Notes under the pieces: model-generated
What the model saw: only the letters and a program-made list of their open reading frames with translations
What the model was told of the DNA's origin: nothing
The model's database searches: none
Part shown: positions 8,812 to 20,268 of the stretch, one piece after another
Numbering within the stretch: the stretch's first letter is position 1
Layout of the letters: each line of letters begins with the position of its first letter
Source: Podaxis mareebaensis
Taxonomy: Eukaryota > Basidiomycota > Agaricomycetes > Agaricales > Agaricaceae
Assembly (NCBI GenBank): GCA_018524725.1
Contig: JAEUWP010000485.1
Coordinates: 1 to 60,715, forward strand
Direction of reading: 5' to 3'
DNA: 60,715 nucleotides
Program-made: the position numbers and the translations under genes

Positions 8812-11800
8812 CGAGGTCTTCGCGTGTACTTCCTCTCTCCTCAAGGGTTATCCTCCCCCCGCCCCCCTTACTCGTCCCTATCCTATCTGAAATCACTCCT
8901 GCACTCCCGCGCCAACGATCACTCACCAGGCCTCCTCCATGAGGTCACCTAACCGCACTCTGAAACAACCCCACTCCGTAGCCTGACCCCTGCCCTGCGG
9001 ATCGGAGTCGGACATAAGAACCATCGGTGGCCTTGTGAGCCTTTTCTGTAGCTCCTTCATTAGTTGGAGGAAGTACACACCTCTTAATCTGATGCAAGAA
9101 CAGTAGATACACCGCTAGAATTGGTGTCATCATCCACGTTTTGAGCTTCTGCCCCACCTGAACATTACTCAAAATTATAATCAGCTCTCCCGAGTGCGAA
9201 CTTGCTAGAAGGTTCCAATCAACTTCTTTCCTTCTTAGCCGACGGGGGGTTGGGTCCAGACTAGAGACATCAGGGTCCTCGCTCGACCTATCTAGTACTG
9301 GTGGTAACTGATGCTATACCGTAAATGATTCAGTAAAAACAAATCATTTGTAGACACATACATACAATTTTCTCCAGCACTTGACATTCGAGCCTAACCG
9401 ACCCGGGTACATCTGTCAGGACGCGGACTAGCACCAGACGCTGGGCGCTCCAAGGACGTCAGCACGATATTCCGTACGTCAAGGAACCCGACCATATAAC
9501 CTAAAGTTTTGGAGGTTCAGCCAAGTGAACATGTCTTTTACGAAGTGGGGGACTCACCTTCGTTCTCTTGTTGTCAATGTTTTTGGCACTAGTGGCTCTC
9601 AAGCTCCGATCGAGGTCTAGTAACCAAACACAGACGTCACAGACGCTGAACTATCCGCACCGGTGTTCCGAGACTGACTTCAACGTGGTCCAACAGACTC
9701 ATCGGAGGAGCGCCAACACAAAACAAAGTTGGGGTCTGCAGGGTCTATACACGTTGCTGATTGGCATAAGAGTTACCGCGAAATCAGAACTTTGTTGAAA
9801 AGGGGCCAGGCTGTTCAAGACCGTCGAACCCTATGAGTAGCGCTTTCGCTGGAGTGCTAAATCACCAGCCAAGCAAATCCCACATGAATTAAAAGTTCAG
9901 CTCTTGCTCGAACCTGTAACCTGAGCATTACCCACCGAGTCGGAAGTACTGAAACATGTTTGCTTTCAGAGCACAAACGAGGCTTTCGCGGGAGCAGGGA
10001 TAGAAGGCGAATACGGCCGAGATATACGATGTGTAAATGAGATTATCAGGCTTTCATTAAGCCTCGCTAAAGACCTGGTTTCATGTAGACTTCGTTACCC
10101 TGCTATTTCAAGATCCGGACAACTTTACCGTACCTTGAGTTAATTGGGATTGCTATTGTCTGGCTGTGAGGGATGGAAACGGTCTGGGTAGCTGGAAAGA
10201 CACGATTGCAAGAATAAACGTGTTGCCGCTGCCTGTCTGCATGTGGGTGGTAAGTACAACGTGGTTGTCCGTCAAGCGAAAGTGAAGCATCCCTGCGTCC
10301 GGATGTATATTTTGCCTTGAAACAAAAACGATTAAACTCGTGGCATTAATTGAGGTGGCAGGTGCTTGCCGACACTGCACAGTGCACACGACCACCCCTG
10401 GAGGTACAACTCCCACCGGCAGAGAAGCCTATCTCGAAGCTAACGGATGTATTGCTTCCCTTGGGCTGTGTGATTTTCACAGAGCAAGGGTTAAAGCTGA
10501 AGGAATTCCGCGTGGCTAGGATCCTGGATGCGCAAGGGAAATCCGATTAATCACTTCAACATTAATCCAAACCAATGCAAGGTAGGGCGAACCTTTAACT
10601 CGGGCAAACCCCTGAAAGCGAGAAGCGATTGGTTGGTCGAGAGAGCAATATGGTTCACCCAGACAGCGCCAGGACATAAATCTGACTGTCCATGACAGAC
10701 TAGTTTGGGCGAGTGCTGAAGAACTATCCTTAGGCTTCAAAACTTCATGCCCAAGCCTACTAGCACACGGTAATTGGACCGGATTGGGACCGGATCGCAG
10801 TGAAGTGACCGATATGGGTTGTGAGTCCAAGGCTGCCAACAATGCGAGAACCTGGGCCTTAGCTGGCCAGAAACTCAGCGAGTGGAGGGTGCGGTAGAAG
10901 TCCTGTAGACCCTTGAGGCTGTAAATGAGGGGCAACGATGAATTTCCTCACGGGTGCGAGGGGGATCGTTGCAACGTGGACAAAGCGGGAAGCAAGTTCA
11001 AGGCGGCTGCCTCGGAGCAGCACTTTCAGAAAGGTTTCTTGTCCTCACTGGTGCCTGGCAGTACATTAGTCACAGGACCACCCCAATGCTTTGTTCCACT
11101 AAAACCGATGTCTTGGAATCATCCAGCGAGCAATTGAATTAAACCTAGAGTGAAAACTACGCCTTCTCCACCAGCCCCTACGTCAATTTCGCGCTGGGGA
11201 TATACCGGTGCAATGGTTTTGACAACAGGATGTTATGCCTACTTACGAGATGAAGACTTAGCTATGTTTTGGATATCAGGTCAAACTGATAACCCACCAC
11301 CATTATCAGTTATGTGCCAATCCTGAAATATTATCGACTCCATAATTCTTCTCCAGCTTAGCAAATAATACGGCCGAATGCTAAGCTTGTGTCCACCAGC
11401 TGATCGTGTACTGCCTGAATTAGAACCTATGTAACGTCAACTCATCCACTTTCATGCCGATAAGCGAATTAAATCGGCAGCCCACACCCTTGACGGCAGA
11501 GTATCCCTCAACTGGATTAACCTATAGGAGAAAATAGCGCTACTACTGCCGTGACAGCGCCCGCTGACGGTGTTCAAGGACATTTAACGTAAAGTGCCAC
11601 CAGTGTGGGTGCCAAACAGGCTTTTTCGACTCGCATATCATCAATGTTCGTGGCGAAAGGACCACAACTTCGATCATATGTGACGAAATCATTCTCTAGA
11701 ATGGGTACGGTACCTCACACGAACATCGCACATAGACATGGAAATCGAAGAAAACGGTCCATGTCGTTGACAAGCTGCTCCGAAAAGCTAACAACGTTCC

Positions 11801-14352
11801 CAGAGCGCTCAAATCTCCTGTGAATTTTTGAGAGCAAACAAAGATCCCCCGGCTAAGGCGATGATTCCTTTGAACCAACCGGTTTGCGACTCATTCGACG
11901 AAGTCGTGCTTGTAATGCCAAGACAGAGTCTGTCAATCGTAGCACCGATTATGCACCGAGCACTCATTAATTGTCTATGCGATAGCGAGCTTGCCATCGT
12001 TTTAAAATATCGCGTAAAGGCACAAGAAGTCGTATATTTAGAACCGACCCGGTTCACTCCAAGGGGAAACTGCATATGTTAAATGTCTACATATACACTC
12101 GTGTGTATCAAGGGCAGGGGGGATTTCATCACCGCAGCGACGGTAACGACCAAGAATGCCATCATGGCGTCGGCTAATGATTGCAGAAATGTACCTAACA
12201 TTTCGTGGGCCAATTGGCGCCTTCTCAAATTCTCAAGAGAGAACTCATCGAAGTAACCTTGGAGAAGTTCCCCGGTAGCGAACCACGCACGCAAAACCTC
12301 CCACTTTCGTAAACACGGCCGCCGAGGAAGTCTGGGTTAGATCAGATTAGAACGAAGGCCATCGCATACGGCCCTCTGCGATCCCGACGAAGGGATGAGA
12401 GTTAATGTGGGTGCTTGGCATGTGCCTGGGGCTAAGGTTTCTACTTATAGATTAGTAAGCTTTATCATGGTACTTATTACTTGCTCTTATTCGTGTGTAT
12501 CCGACATTGACAGGTCCGCGTTCGAGCTGGGCTCGGACAGCGGTGGGGACAGAACCCCGATGCTATACGCTTACAATCAAGATACGGGACATCACGAGCC
12601 TTGTGATGACGCAGCGTCTATCCGATGGATGACCTGTTGCTTCGGGTTCGATTTCTTTTACCGCAACATTGCGGAGCATTGTTGGAGCCGCTTTTTAGGT
12701 GCGAACCGCCCAAGTGCATGCCACGACTACTTGAGTTCTGTTTTGACAGCAATGACGAATCCAGCATCGGCTAACATGGAAACCCGCAGGCATATCTTCG
12801 AAGCCTCGGCGGGTAAATACTATAGCCGTCCCCGAATGTCATACCGGAGCACTGCTTCGCCTGTACTGGACCGTTTTCGCAGTTTCTAGAAAGATACGAA
12901 TGAAGGCTCGGTAGATTACAGTCACAACTAGTCAGCTCCCCATGCTCCATGTGTCCATGTGTTCAGATCTTCAGCATTCCCCGTACGTACGGTCCTATTC
13001 CTGCTGTGATTGACAACAACGATGAGGCATGTGCCACAGTGTGCCACCAAGTGCACCAAAAGTAAGTGTGTAGGTACTAGCCATAGTTTTCCTTGGCATT
13101 CTCGGTGGCGTGCACGTCGAACCGCCAAAGAAGGTTCGAGGTTGAGGCCGGGTGGGGTGCCAGCCTGAAAACCAGTGGTTCGTCTCCTTCACCGGGACCG
13201 CGTGTCAGAGCGGCTGAACAAGCTGACCCTCTTCGGGGTGATTCGATTTCCCAAACTCGCGGTCTACACGGTACGATCTTCTCTCTCAATCCATGCAGCA
13301 GGAATTTCCCTTTTGGACTCTCATCGTCTACTTTCCGTAACCCTTTTCGGACCGGCTCACCCAGTGAATTATTATTGTCCATCAATACGGCGCGCCATCA
13401 TCCTGATCAAGTTCGTCTTAGCATGGTTTGTTATGGTTTGTTTCTTAAGTCAGATAGGGTCATGGAGGCAAATTCATGCTTCATCCTAAAGTGGCCCTCG
13501 AAGTGGGTGGTCTGGTTCCACCACTTTTGCGGTCAGCACCCTGTGCCATAATAGAAATAAGGGAGCATCATGACAAATGTATAAGATTCACTCCGCGTTG
13601 TGTTACTCGGTCTATCGTTCGCGCATCTACCACACAGTCCCTTATGGAGTCTCGTACCATATGACCATCACCTCATTCCGTCACGTACGAAACTGACATA
13701 TCGGAGAAATAACATGCGTTTCCGGTTCAACGTTTTTCCTGGCGTGACTGACAGCCATTCGTATAAGTAAAGTCATGCTTGAAGCCTCATCTTCGGAGAG
13801 ATCAGGGGTGAGTATTCCTCGACTTCGAGACGATCAGCTTGAACTCCAGAATCATCAAGCGCCACGTCTAAGTCATGATTCATTATGCAGGTGTCACTAA
13901 AATTCCAAGCATCGAACGTTCCTTGTATGCATACCATCAATCACCATGTACTGGCCATGACAACCATCTTGGTGCCTCCCGCCAGAAGTGAGAGAAAAAG
14001 CTGGCTAAGGGGGGTATTTAGGTTTCGACTAATGCCTCGGCTTTTTCAAATCGCGAGATAAAAATAGACTCAAGACTGTAACGTCATGGGAAGGCACACT
14101 GGTGGCAAGGCTGCCATGGAAGGTGGGACAAGTAAGTAAAAGAGGAACCCACTTGAACTACGCTGTATTCACCGCCGACAATATCATCCCAACGATCATC
14201 ATTTCCACGGGAAGCAACAACAAGACGTATACTGCACCCGTGAGGTGTTGGCTGCCATTTAACGAGTGTTCGTCACAAAAGGAGAGTGCGACCATCGCCC
14301 GGCACTCACACCTACATTTCAATTACAAGAGAAACCTGATGGATAGATAGAT
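8812..14352. other. 5.5 kb gene-poor region
   Basis: I find no gene with recognisable domains on either strand. The longest open frames (12395-12889, 164 residues; 13093-13551, 152 residues) show no domain, no codon-level pattern and no supporting splice structure. No tandem repeats, tRNA-like folds or transposon proteins were seen. Confidence 0.4.
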
Positions 14353-15217
14353 GTGTTTTGGCTTATTTTCGTCGCTACGAAGACTGCATCTTCTCAAGTT
14401 GGAAGTGGAGAAATGCCGGGTGTTGCAGAGGATGGCGGCTCGCCGATGGTTCAGCTTCGGGGATGGATTCCCAAGAGGGTCTATGTTCATCTCGACATCA
14501 CCTCATTACTGCTTCCCCGGTCGGAATGGATCTTCTTATAGTACCGAACGGGGGAAAGGCTCCTACAGGACCAGATGAACCAGTGGAACCGACCGAATTC
14601 GAGACATGGCTCGGCTAGAAGGCATATCTGTAGTGGGTAACTTTGAGCGGAAGGGTGTCCAATGTCCAAGGTACGCGATGTCGAGTGGTATGGTAACGTC
14701 TGAACTAAAGTTGACGCCTTACGAAAGTCGGGTTCTTCGGTAAGTGTGTCTGCCACGTTATGACGGACTTATGCTATACTGTCGTGCGTTGGAGCCATGG
14801 GACAATCCCAGCCTTGCCGGCGGCGCTAGAGACTCAAATATGGTGTCGTCGTCAAAGACTTATAAGGGAAGACACCTCGTGGTTCTGACTACGGGAAACT
14901 AGCTAGACACCATCCGGGAATACTTCTTGATGTCTAGCAGACAAAGGTTAGCGGAAAGTGGTGCATTGGTGAGGTGTCGTTTTCCCCAACTCCATTACTG
15001 CCGTAAAGCCTGGAGGTCGGTTCACGTGGACACTTAAAGAGTTTTTTCCTCCGCTCGACAGCAAGGGCGTTCCGTTCGTAACGGTGAACGAAAATGGAAC
15101 TATGATTGATGAAGACCTAAGTACACTAGGTGAAACCGATCCTTGCAAACTATTTGTTGAAACCGTCAACAGGCACTCAAAGGACATTCCGTGGTATCAC
15201 TCCATGGTACTGTAGTA
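14353..15217 (+). other. Coding-like region, unrecognised gene or young pseudogene
   Basis: Three plus-strand blocks read like real protein. Block 1 (14353-14515) ends RGWIPKRVYVHLDITSLLLP. Block 2 continues one frame over with GMDLLIVPNGGKAPTGPDEP, then FETWLG and a stop near 14618. Block 3 (about 14993-15217) reads KPGGRFTWTLKEFFPPLDSK, VPFVTVNENGTMIDEDLS, DPCKLFVETVNRHSKDIPWY and then a TAG at 15215-15217. The shift between blocks 1 and 2 has no splice site that I could place, which suggests a frameshift. A donor-like GTAAGT follows LTPYESRVLR near 14741. I do not recognise the family. Confidence 0.35.
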
Positions 15218-15266
15218 AGATAACAAAGATGAATAATCGCATAAGGGCTAGAATGGAGCAACTTGC

Positions 15267-16279
15267 CTAAGCTTTGCACGTTTTCTTATGCTTTGGCCAA
15301 TCTAGTTTCTGACACTGCTTCTGATCGCGAGGACAATATCTGGCTTTCTTGCAACGGGAGCAGAGTAGAAGTTTTGGCTTCTGCATTCCGCACAAGCTGC
15401 AACAGGAGTCCTTAATGCGCTCTCTTCGCTGATCCTCCTTCTTGACGATTTTCAAAAGCTCTGGAAGAACGTTCTGAAGACGTTCGCACATAAACCGTGG
15501 TACCATCCCATCTGAGTCGGCAATGTCGATGTTGCCTCCATGGGAAAGAAACCATTTAAGTGATTCCACGGCCATTTTCCTCGCCTCGGGGTCAGAGAAG
15601 AGGAAGACTTGCAAGATTTCGTGTGCAACCGTAGCACCATGTCGGTTACGATCATTGACATCTCCTCCGGCATCGTATAGCAGCTGAGCATATTCGAAAT
15701 CAAAACCTGGTTTTGTCGAAAAGGAATGAGATAACGCCGTCGTTCCGGAGAGGTCTTTCCCGTCAACAGGGACCCCTTTTCCAATAAGAAAGCGGGCGAT
15801 GTCGAAATAAGGTGCTTTGCGATCCGGTCGGATGATGCGAAAAAGTCCAAGTAGGTTGAAAATGGGGACTTGAGTCGGACCCCATCGAAGCGTATACAAT
15901 TCGTTGCAAACTGCCTTTGTGGCTTCGGAGGTTATGGTGATGTCATCGGAAGCGGAGTTTAACGTCTTTGAGGAGGCCACGAGACGAGCGTTGAAATCCT
16001 GCTCGATGGGGGATAACTGGCCGAGCATAAGCGCTCTGCCGAAGTCGTCGAGATCACGGCCGGGATCCATGTACTCTGACGTGCAAAAGCTTCGGAGGCG
16101 TTGAGATTCCACTCCTGTCAGAATATCGTTGGTTGCGATCAGTTCTTCGATGTTCCTGAGAATTTTAGGTATAAGGTGCCAATATCGAAGTTAACACAAA
16201 CAACCAACCGGCCATGTCCATCATCGAGAGAGCGGGCGATACCGTGCAATTTCTGTCGAAGAAAGTCGTTGAGGGTCAT
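15267..16279 (-). CDS. Ankyrin-repeat protein with C-terminal MYND zinc finger
   Basis: Predicted 319 residues from two exons, 16279-16209 and 16155-15267, joined in phase by a 53-nt intron (Arg codon split CG|G). The middle of the protein has ankyrin-like repeats (FLIGKGVPVDGKDLSGTTAL, LLYDAGGDVNDRNRHGATVA, FLSHGGNIDIADSDGM). The C-terminus is a MYND zinc finger with the Cys-Cys-Cys-Cys-His-Cys pattern (CSLCGMQKPK, CSRCKKARYC, CQKLDWPKHKKTC). The true start is the ATG at 16279 (MTLNDFLRQKL); the GTG inside exon 2 is not a start. Ankyrin-MYND proteins are numerous in Agaricomycetes and are thought to mediate protein-protein contacts; no specific partner is evident. Confidence 0.85.
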
Positions 16280-16529
16280 GCAAGTATGTGTGCAAAGAGA
16301 AACGGCAATAGTATTTGCAGGGAGTGGCAAGGTCTGAGATCTGAGGTCCGAATGAATTCGTGCGGGCATGAGGCGCGTAGCTATAAATTTACGTATCCAC
16401 ACGCGTTTCCATCACATGATTGAAAAGTGAACTCAGCCTAATTACACATTAATGAGGGGACTTGTACACCGGTGACCGCGACACGACGATAAAGGGAGAA
16501 GGGGGAACGAGGATAAAAACCCAAAGAAA

Positions 16530-17424
16530 TTAGTGAAGAGTTTGTTGAAATTCTCCGTTGTCAATCATCTCTTGAACGATGTCCAGGCCTCCGACGAACT
16601 CCCCTTTGACAATGAGTTGAGGATATGTCGGCCAGTCGTTGAGCTTCTTTAATCCTGGAGAGAAAGCTGTAAGCTTATAGTCCGAAAGAGTACAGGAACT
16701 ACACACCCTGGCGAACATCGTCATCTGCGAGAATGTCGAAGTGCGTGAAATCGACACCTTGATCCCGCAGAAGTCCGACGATCTTCCTCGAGAATCCACA
16801 CCGAGGTGCATCTGGGGAACCCTTCATGAACAAGACTACTTTGCTCTGGTTCATTAATCCTCGTAACCGCTTCTCTAATGCTTCCGGTGTTTCCGATTTC
16901 TCGTCCATCGTCGTGAAAGGTGCAGTCGAAGGCGCCTCTGCAGGCTTCCGATCGGTGTGCGACAAGGGGTTGTACGAAGGGGTCGCTGCATGTTTCTCCA
17001 AAAGACTTTTGAGCCCAGGGGCATCGGCGCCAGACACTCGTCCAAGTAGGATATGCCCCTAATGTGATGTGCAGCGTTGAGGTCCAATAATTTAAGGACA
17101 AAAAATAGCCCACACACCCTCAGAAGGACGAAAGCAGGTACGGCCTCTATGTCAAAGCTTTCCGCAATTTCCGATTGTTCCTCCGCCTCCACCTGAGCCT
17201 ACGTGAGTAACACATACCAACTCGATACGCCAACTGCATGCCTGAAGAAAAAGGACCGCAGGATACATCTTCGACAGTTCCGCGACCACCTCGGTCATTT
17301 GTTTGCATGGTTCCGCCCATGGTGCCCAAAAATAAATCAGCGAGACGCGATTAAGGTCTTTCGATAATAGATCCTGGAACTGTGGTGTACTTGATACGTC
17401 GTGTAGGTTTGGGTTCTTGTCCAT
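16530..17424 (-). CDS. GRX4: Monothiol glutaredoxin, Grx3/Grx4 type (Trx-Grx)
   Basis: Predicted 244 residues. The N-terminal thioredoxin-like domain carries WAPWAEPC (about residues 33-40) and [11 protein letters not shown]. The single C-terminal glutaredoxin domain carries [16 protein letters not shown], with the invariant CGFS, and the glutathione-binding [14 protein letters not shown]. Proteins of this type bind a glutathione-ligated 2Fe-2S cluster with BolA partners and signal iron status in cytosol and nucleus. Exons 17424-17242, 17192-17118, 17058-16707 and 16654-16530 fit in phase. The first intron (17241-17193, 49 nt) starts with GC, not GT. The exon join gives FLQ|VEAEE, as conserved in the family. 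The gene is divergent from the F-box gene. Confidence 0.93.
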
Positions 17425-17676
17425 TGGGGGTTGCTGAAGAAGAAAACACTTAGAAAGGCTCCAGTAGGAGACTTGACCTATCCGATGAGTAAATGGCGTA
17501 ATTCGGATTTTTCCGGCTGATTGTTCAGCAATTTCCTAATCTGGCGCAAGGATCTTGGACTCCAGCTTCTCTCTCTGCGCCTAGTCGCCGTTTGCAATTC
17601 TCCGATTCGGAGGACAATAAAACCCATACCACCCTCGCTTGATTTCTCCCTCTCGCTTTTTCATAAAACCTCTGTG
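17425..17676. promoter_or_regulatory. Divergent promoter between the glutaredoxin and F-box genes
   Basis: Only 252 bp separate the two opposing start codons, so both promoters lie here. A pyrimidine-rich stretch (17560-17670) precedes the F-box ATG. I see no clear TATA box or named regulator site. Confidence 0.4.
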
Positions 17677-18869
17677 ATGGATCCCTTCCCCAGGTTCCCT
17701 TTGGAATTGCAGGGCATTGTGATTGATTGCCTATTCCGCGACAAGCAGACTCTCATTAAGGCCAGCTCATCGTCTAAAGCTTGGCGCCTAGGATGTTACC
17801 GTCACTTATTTGCTTCCCTCAAGTTGGACCTGGGTTCCATTGGACCGTTATCACAGCTTTTGGACAACTCATTCACGCGGGAAACAGTTCCCTCGTGTGT
17901 TCGTCGGTTGTGCATCAATTTACATCACGAAGACGTGACTACAAAAGAACAAATAGAGGATTTGCGGAACATCATCACGCACCTATCGCAAGCAGGCCGT
18001 GTCGCCTGCCTCGTTCTTTCCAACGCCAGGGCATTGGACACTGAAATATACTCCATGTTGTCGTCGGGTCTCAAGAATGTCACGTCACTCCACCTCGTCA
18101 ACTCTTCGTTCGCGGCTTTTAAAGAGCTCGCGGCATTTATTACCGCTTACGCCAAAGTTGAACAAGTGTTGTTGAGGAATATTGCGTGCCCGACTCCTGA
18201 CACGTCGATGTCCTCTGTTACTCCTGCAGGAGCGTACGGCCTCCAAGTTTCAACTTCAGCAGATTCCAGATTTTGTACAACCCTATGTTGGCGCCGTACA
18301 ACATCGGTCGTTGAAGCAGAGAATTTGGGACAATTGGGGTACATGACTCTTGTGCATCGAGACAACCTTAGCCAGATTTTGCAAACCTTGGCATCGTCTC
18401 TGCACTGTCTCGAGTTCATGCACTCTGCGCAAGGTAGGCAAATATGACCTTTGATATGTTGTCCATTACTCAGCTCCATACGACAGGCGTCGCAGCGCAG
18501 AACCCTATACCTTATGAATTGGACCTACGTTACACAACACACCTCCAATACCTTAGCCTTGGGTTCCCAAATTGTGTCCTTGGCGTTATGCCTTGGATTC
18601 TCTGCATCCTTTATCGTCTAGGAGCTCCGCTACGAGGGCTTCAGATCTCGTTTTCTGCATCTCGACAGTTTATCCTCGATCTCCCCTTCCTCAAATTCCT
18701 TTCTAAAGTTCTACAAGAGCCACAGTTCCTGAAGCTAGAGTTGATCCGCTTCTTCGCTTTCAACACCCTTGGTGACGAGGAAGTGAAAAGCCTCGTCGTC
18801 AAGCATATCAGCGAATCCCTCAGGAGCTGGGATCAAGATGGGAAGCTGTCGTTTACCTTCCCATCCTGA
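17677..18869 (+). CDS. F-box-like protein
   Basis: Predicted 379 residues from two exons, 17677-18433 and 18487-18869, with a 53-nt intron joined in phase (Gly split G|GC). The N-terminus FPRFPLELQGIVIDCLFRDK then an Ala/Ser-rich stretch and AWRLGCYRHLFASL matches the F-box-like element common in Agaricomycetes. The remainder (SGLKNVTSLHLVNSSF, TTHLQYLSLGFPNC) has weak leucine-rich spacing. Such proteins usually recruit substrates to SCF ubiquitin ligases, but most members of this large family are uncharacterised. The longer upstream open frame from 17521 starts with a non-ATG codon, so MDPFPRF is chosen as the start. Confidence 0.8.
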
Positions 18870-20268
18870 GTCACATTGAACATTGTCGCTCATTGCGGTC
18901 CTCGCCCTCGGCATACCCGATGAGGCTTATGTTAGAGCATGTTAGGCGCCCAGTTGCTGGTTCCCGAAATGTGGAATTTCCAAACGGAATTTTGATGGGC
19001 GTCAAGCGGTTGCGAGGGACACTCAGGGACGATCAATACAATAGCCTGTGCATGTAGGTATATTAACGTTATCTCAGTCCCCCGTATGGATACCACATCT
19101 CACTGTGAAGACAGGGGGATGGAGGATGCGCGCATATTAGGGAGTAAATTGGATTCCATTTCTTGCAACAATATATAATCTTGCCGCCGGTGAAGTAGCC
19201 AATTGCTCTGTAATAACACAGTTTTTCGCATGAAAGCCTGCACCGGGAGAAGTAGATTGTGCCTGTCTTGAGAAGAGTTATGTTCCACGGAAAACAGTCG
19301 GTCCTTACGATCGGCGTCGATACGCCATTATGTACATAGTGTGGAATCGGGTAGACAAGGAAGCGGGTCTTGACATGAGGACCTAGTCCACGGAAGCACA
19401 TGTGGTAAGGCGGCTTGAGCGAGGCTTCCGAAGACCAGCCCCAAATTTCCTTACAAGGGGACTTTCTATGTCACTACAGGCGGCTTCACATGACAATTGT
19501 TCTATCGTTCATGGAGACCACGTCGATGTTGTCGAGTCTAGGTTTGGGTCTATCTTGTATCGGCACATTCAGGCGACGAAGGATACATATGCACGCAGAA
19601 CAAACTGTAAAGCCTGGCGTCCCAAAGAGATATGACCGAAGGGACTCCAGGGAAGCTGGGGTGGTCCTAGATACGTGAACTGTCACTGGCTCGTTTTGCC
19701 TCATGACCATACACGAACCGACCGACCGCCGACAATGTAGACGATAGTCCTTCAAGTATCGTATGAAAAATCTATAACGGTCACACGTAACCCATGACAT
19801 TTACTCCGTCCCATGTTGGGTCGTAGTAGCTTAGCAGATCGGAAAAGGCATATATCAGTGAGAACATGGTTAATCTCCAGGAACCTGCTATTTCAAGATA
19901 TACATGTGTGACCACCATGCACAATCTGTTCTATTCAGAACATTCGTGGACCGTTGTGAGCCTGTCTAAGCAATCTCGCGATTCGCTACAACTTCTCAGG
20001 GCTACCTCCATGTTGAAGCTAACGACCTGACCAGATGTGGGGACTCTATAACATTTGTGCCATTTGTCATGAGTGTACTGACTAAAGGCAGGGAAACCCC
20101 AATATATTCCGAGACCACAGGACAAGAGTTGAGCAAAGGAAGGATAAACCAAATAGCCACTGAGTCCCAGCGCACTTGAAGAGGGAAGGGCGTGTAAGAC
20201 TGAAATCTGAGATATAACTTAGCGAGGAAGGACCCCAAAAGCAGTAAGCTGCATTCCTTCAGATGTGA
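18870..20268. other. Intergenic, no gene recognised
   Basis: About 1.4 kb between the convergent F-box gene and Ku70. Overlapping open frames near 19402-19800 carry no recognisable domain. It probably includes both 3' untranslated regions. Confidence 0.4.

Noticed and set aside
8278..8926. Open frames overlapping the isochorismatase-like gene on both strands
   Set aside because: The minus-strand 202-residue frame has clear family motifs; the others have none and overlap it or its promoter.
12395..12889. 164-residue plus-strand open frame
   Set aside because: No domain, no flanking exons; one or two frames of this length are expected by chance in 60 kb.
13093..13551. 152-residue plus-strand open frame with an overlapping minus-strand frame
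   Set aside because: No recognisable motif on either strand and no splice structure.
16111..16113. GTG start proposed for the ankyrin-MYND gene
   Set aside because: A GTG start is not expected in a nuclear fungal gene, and an upstream exon with an ATG (16279) joins in phase.
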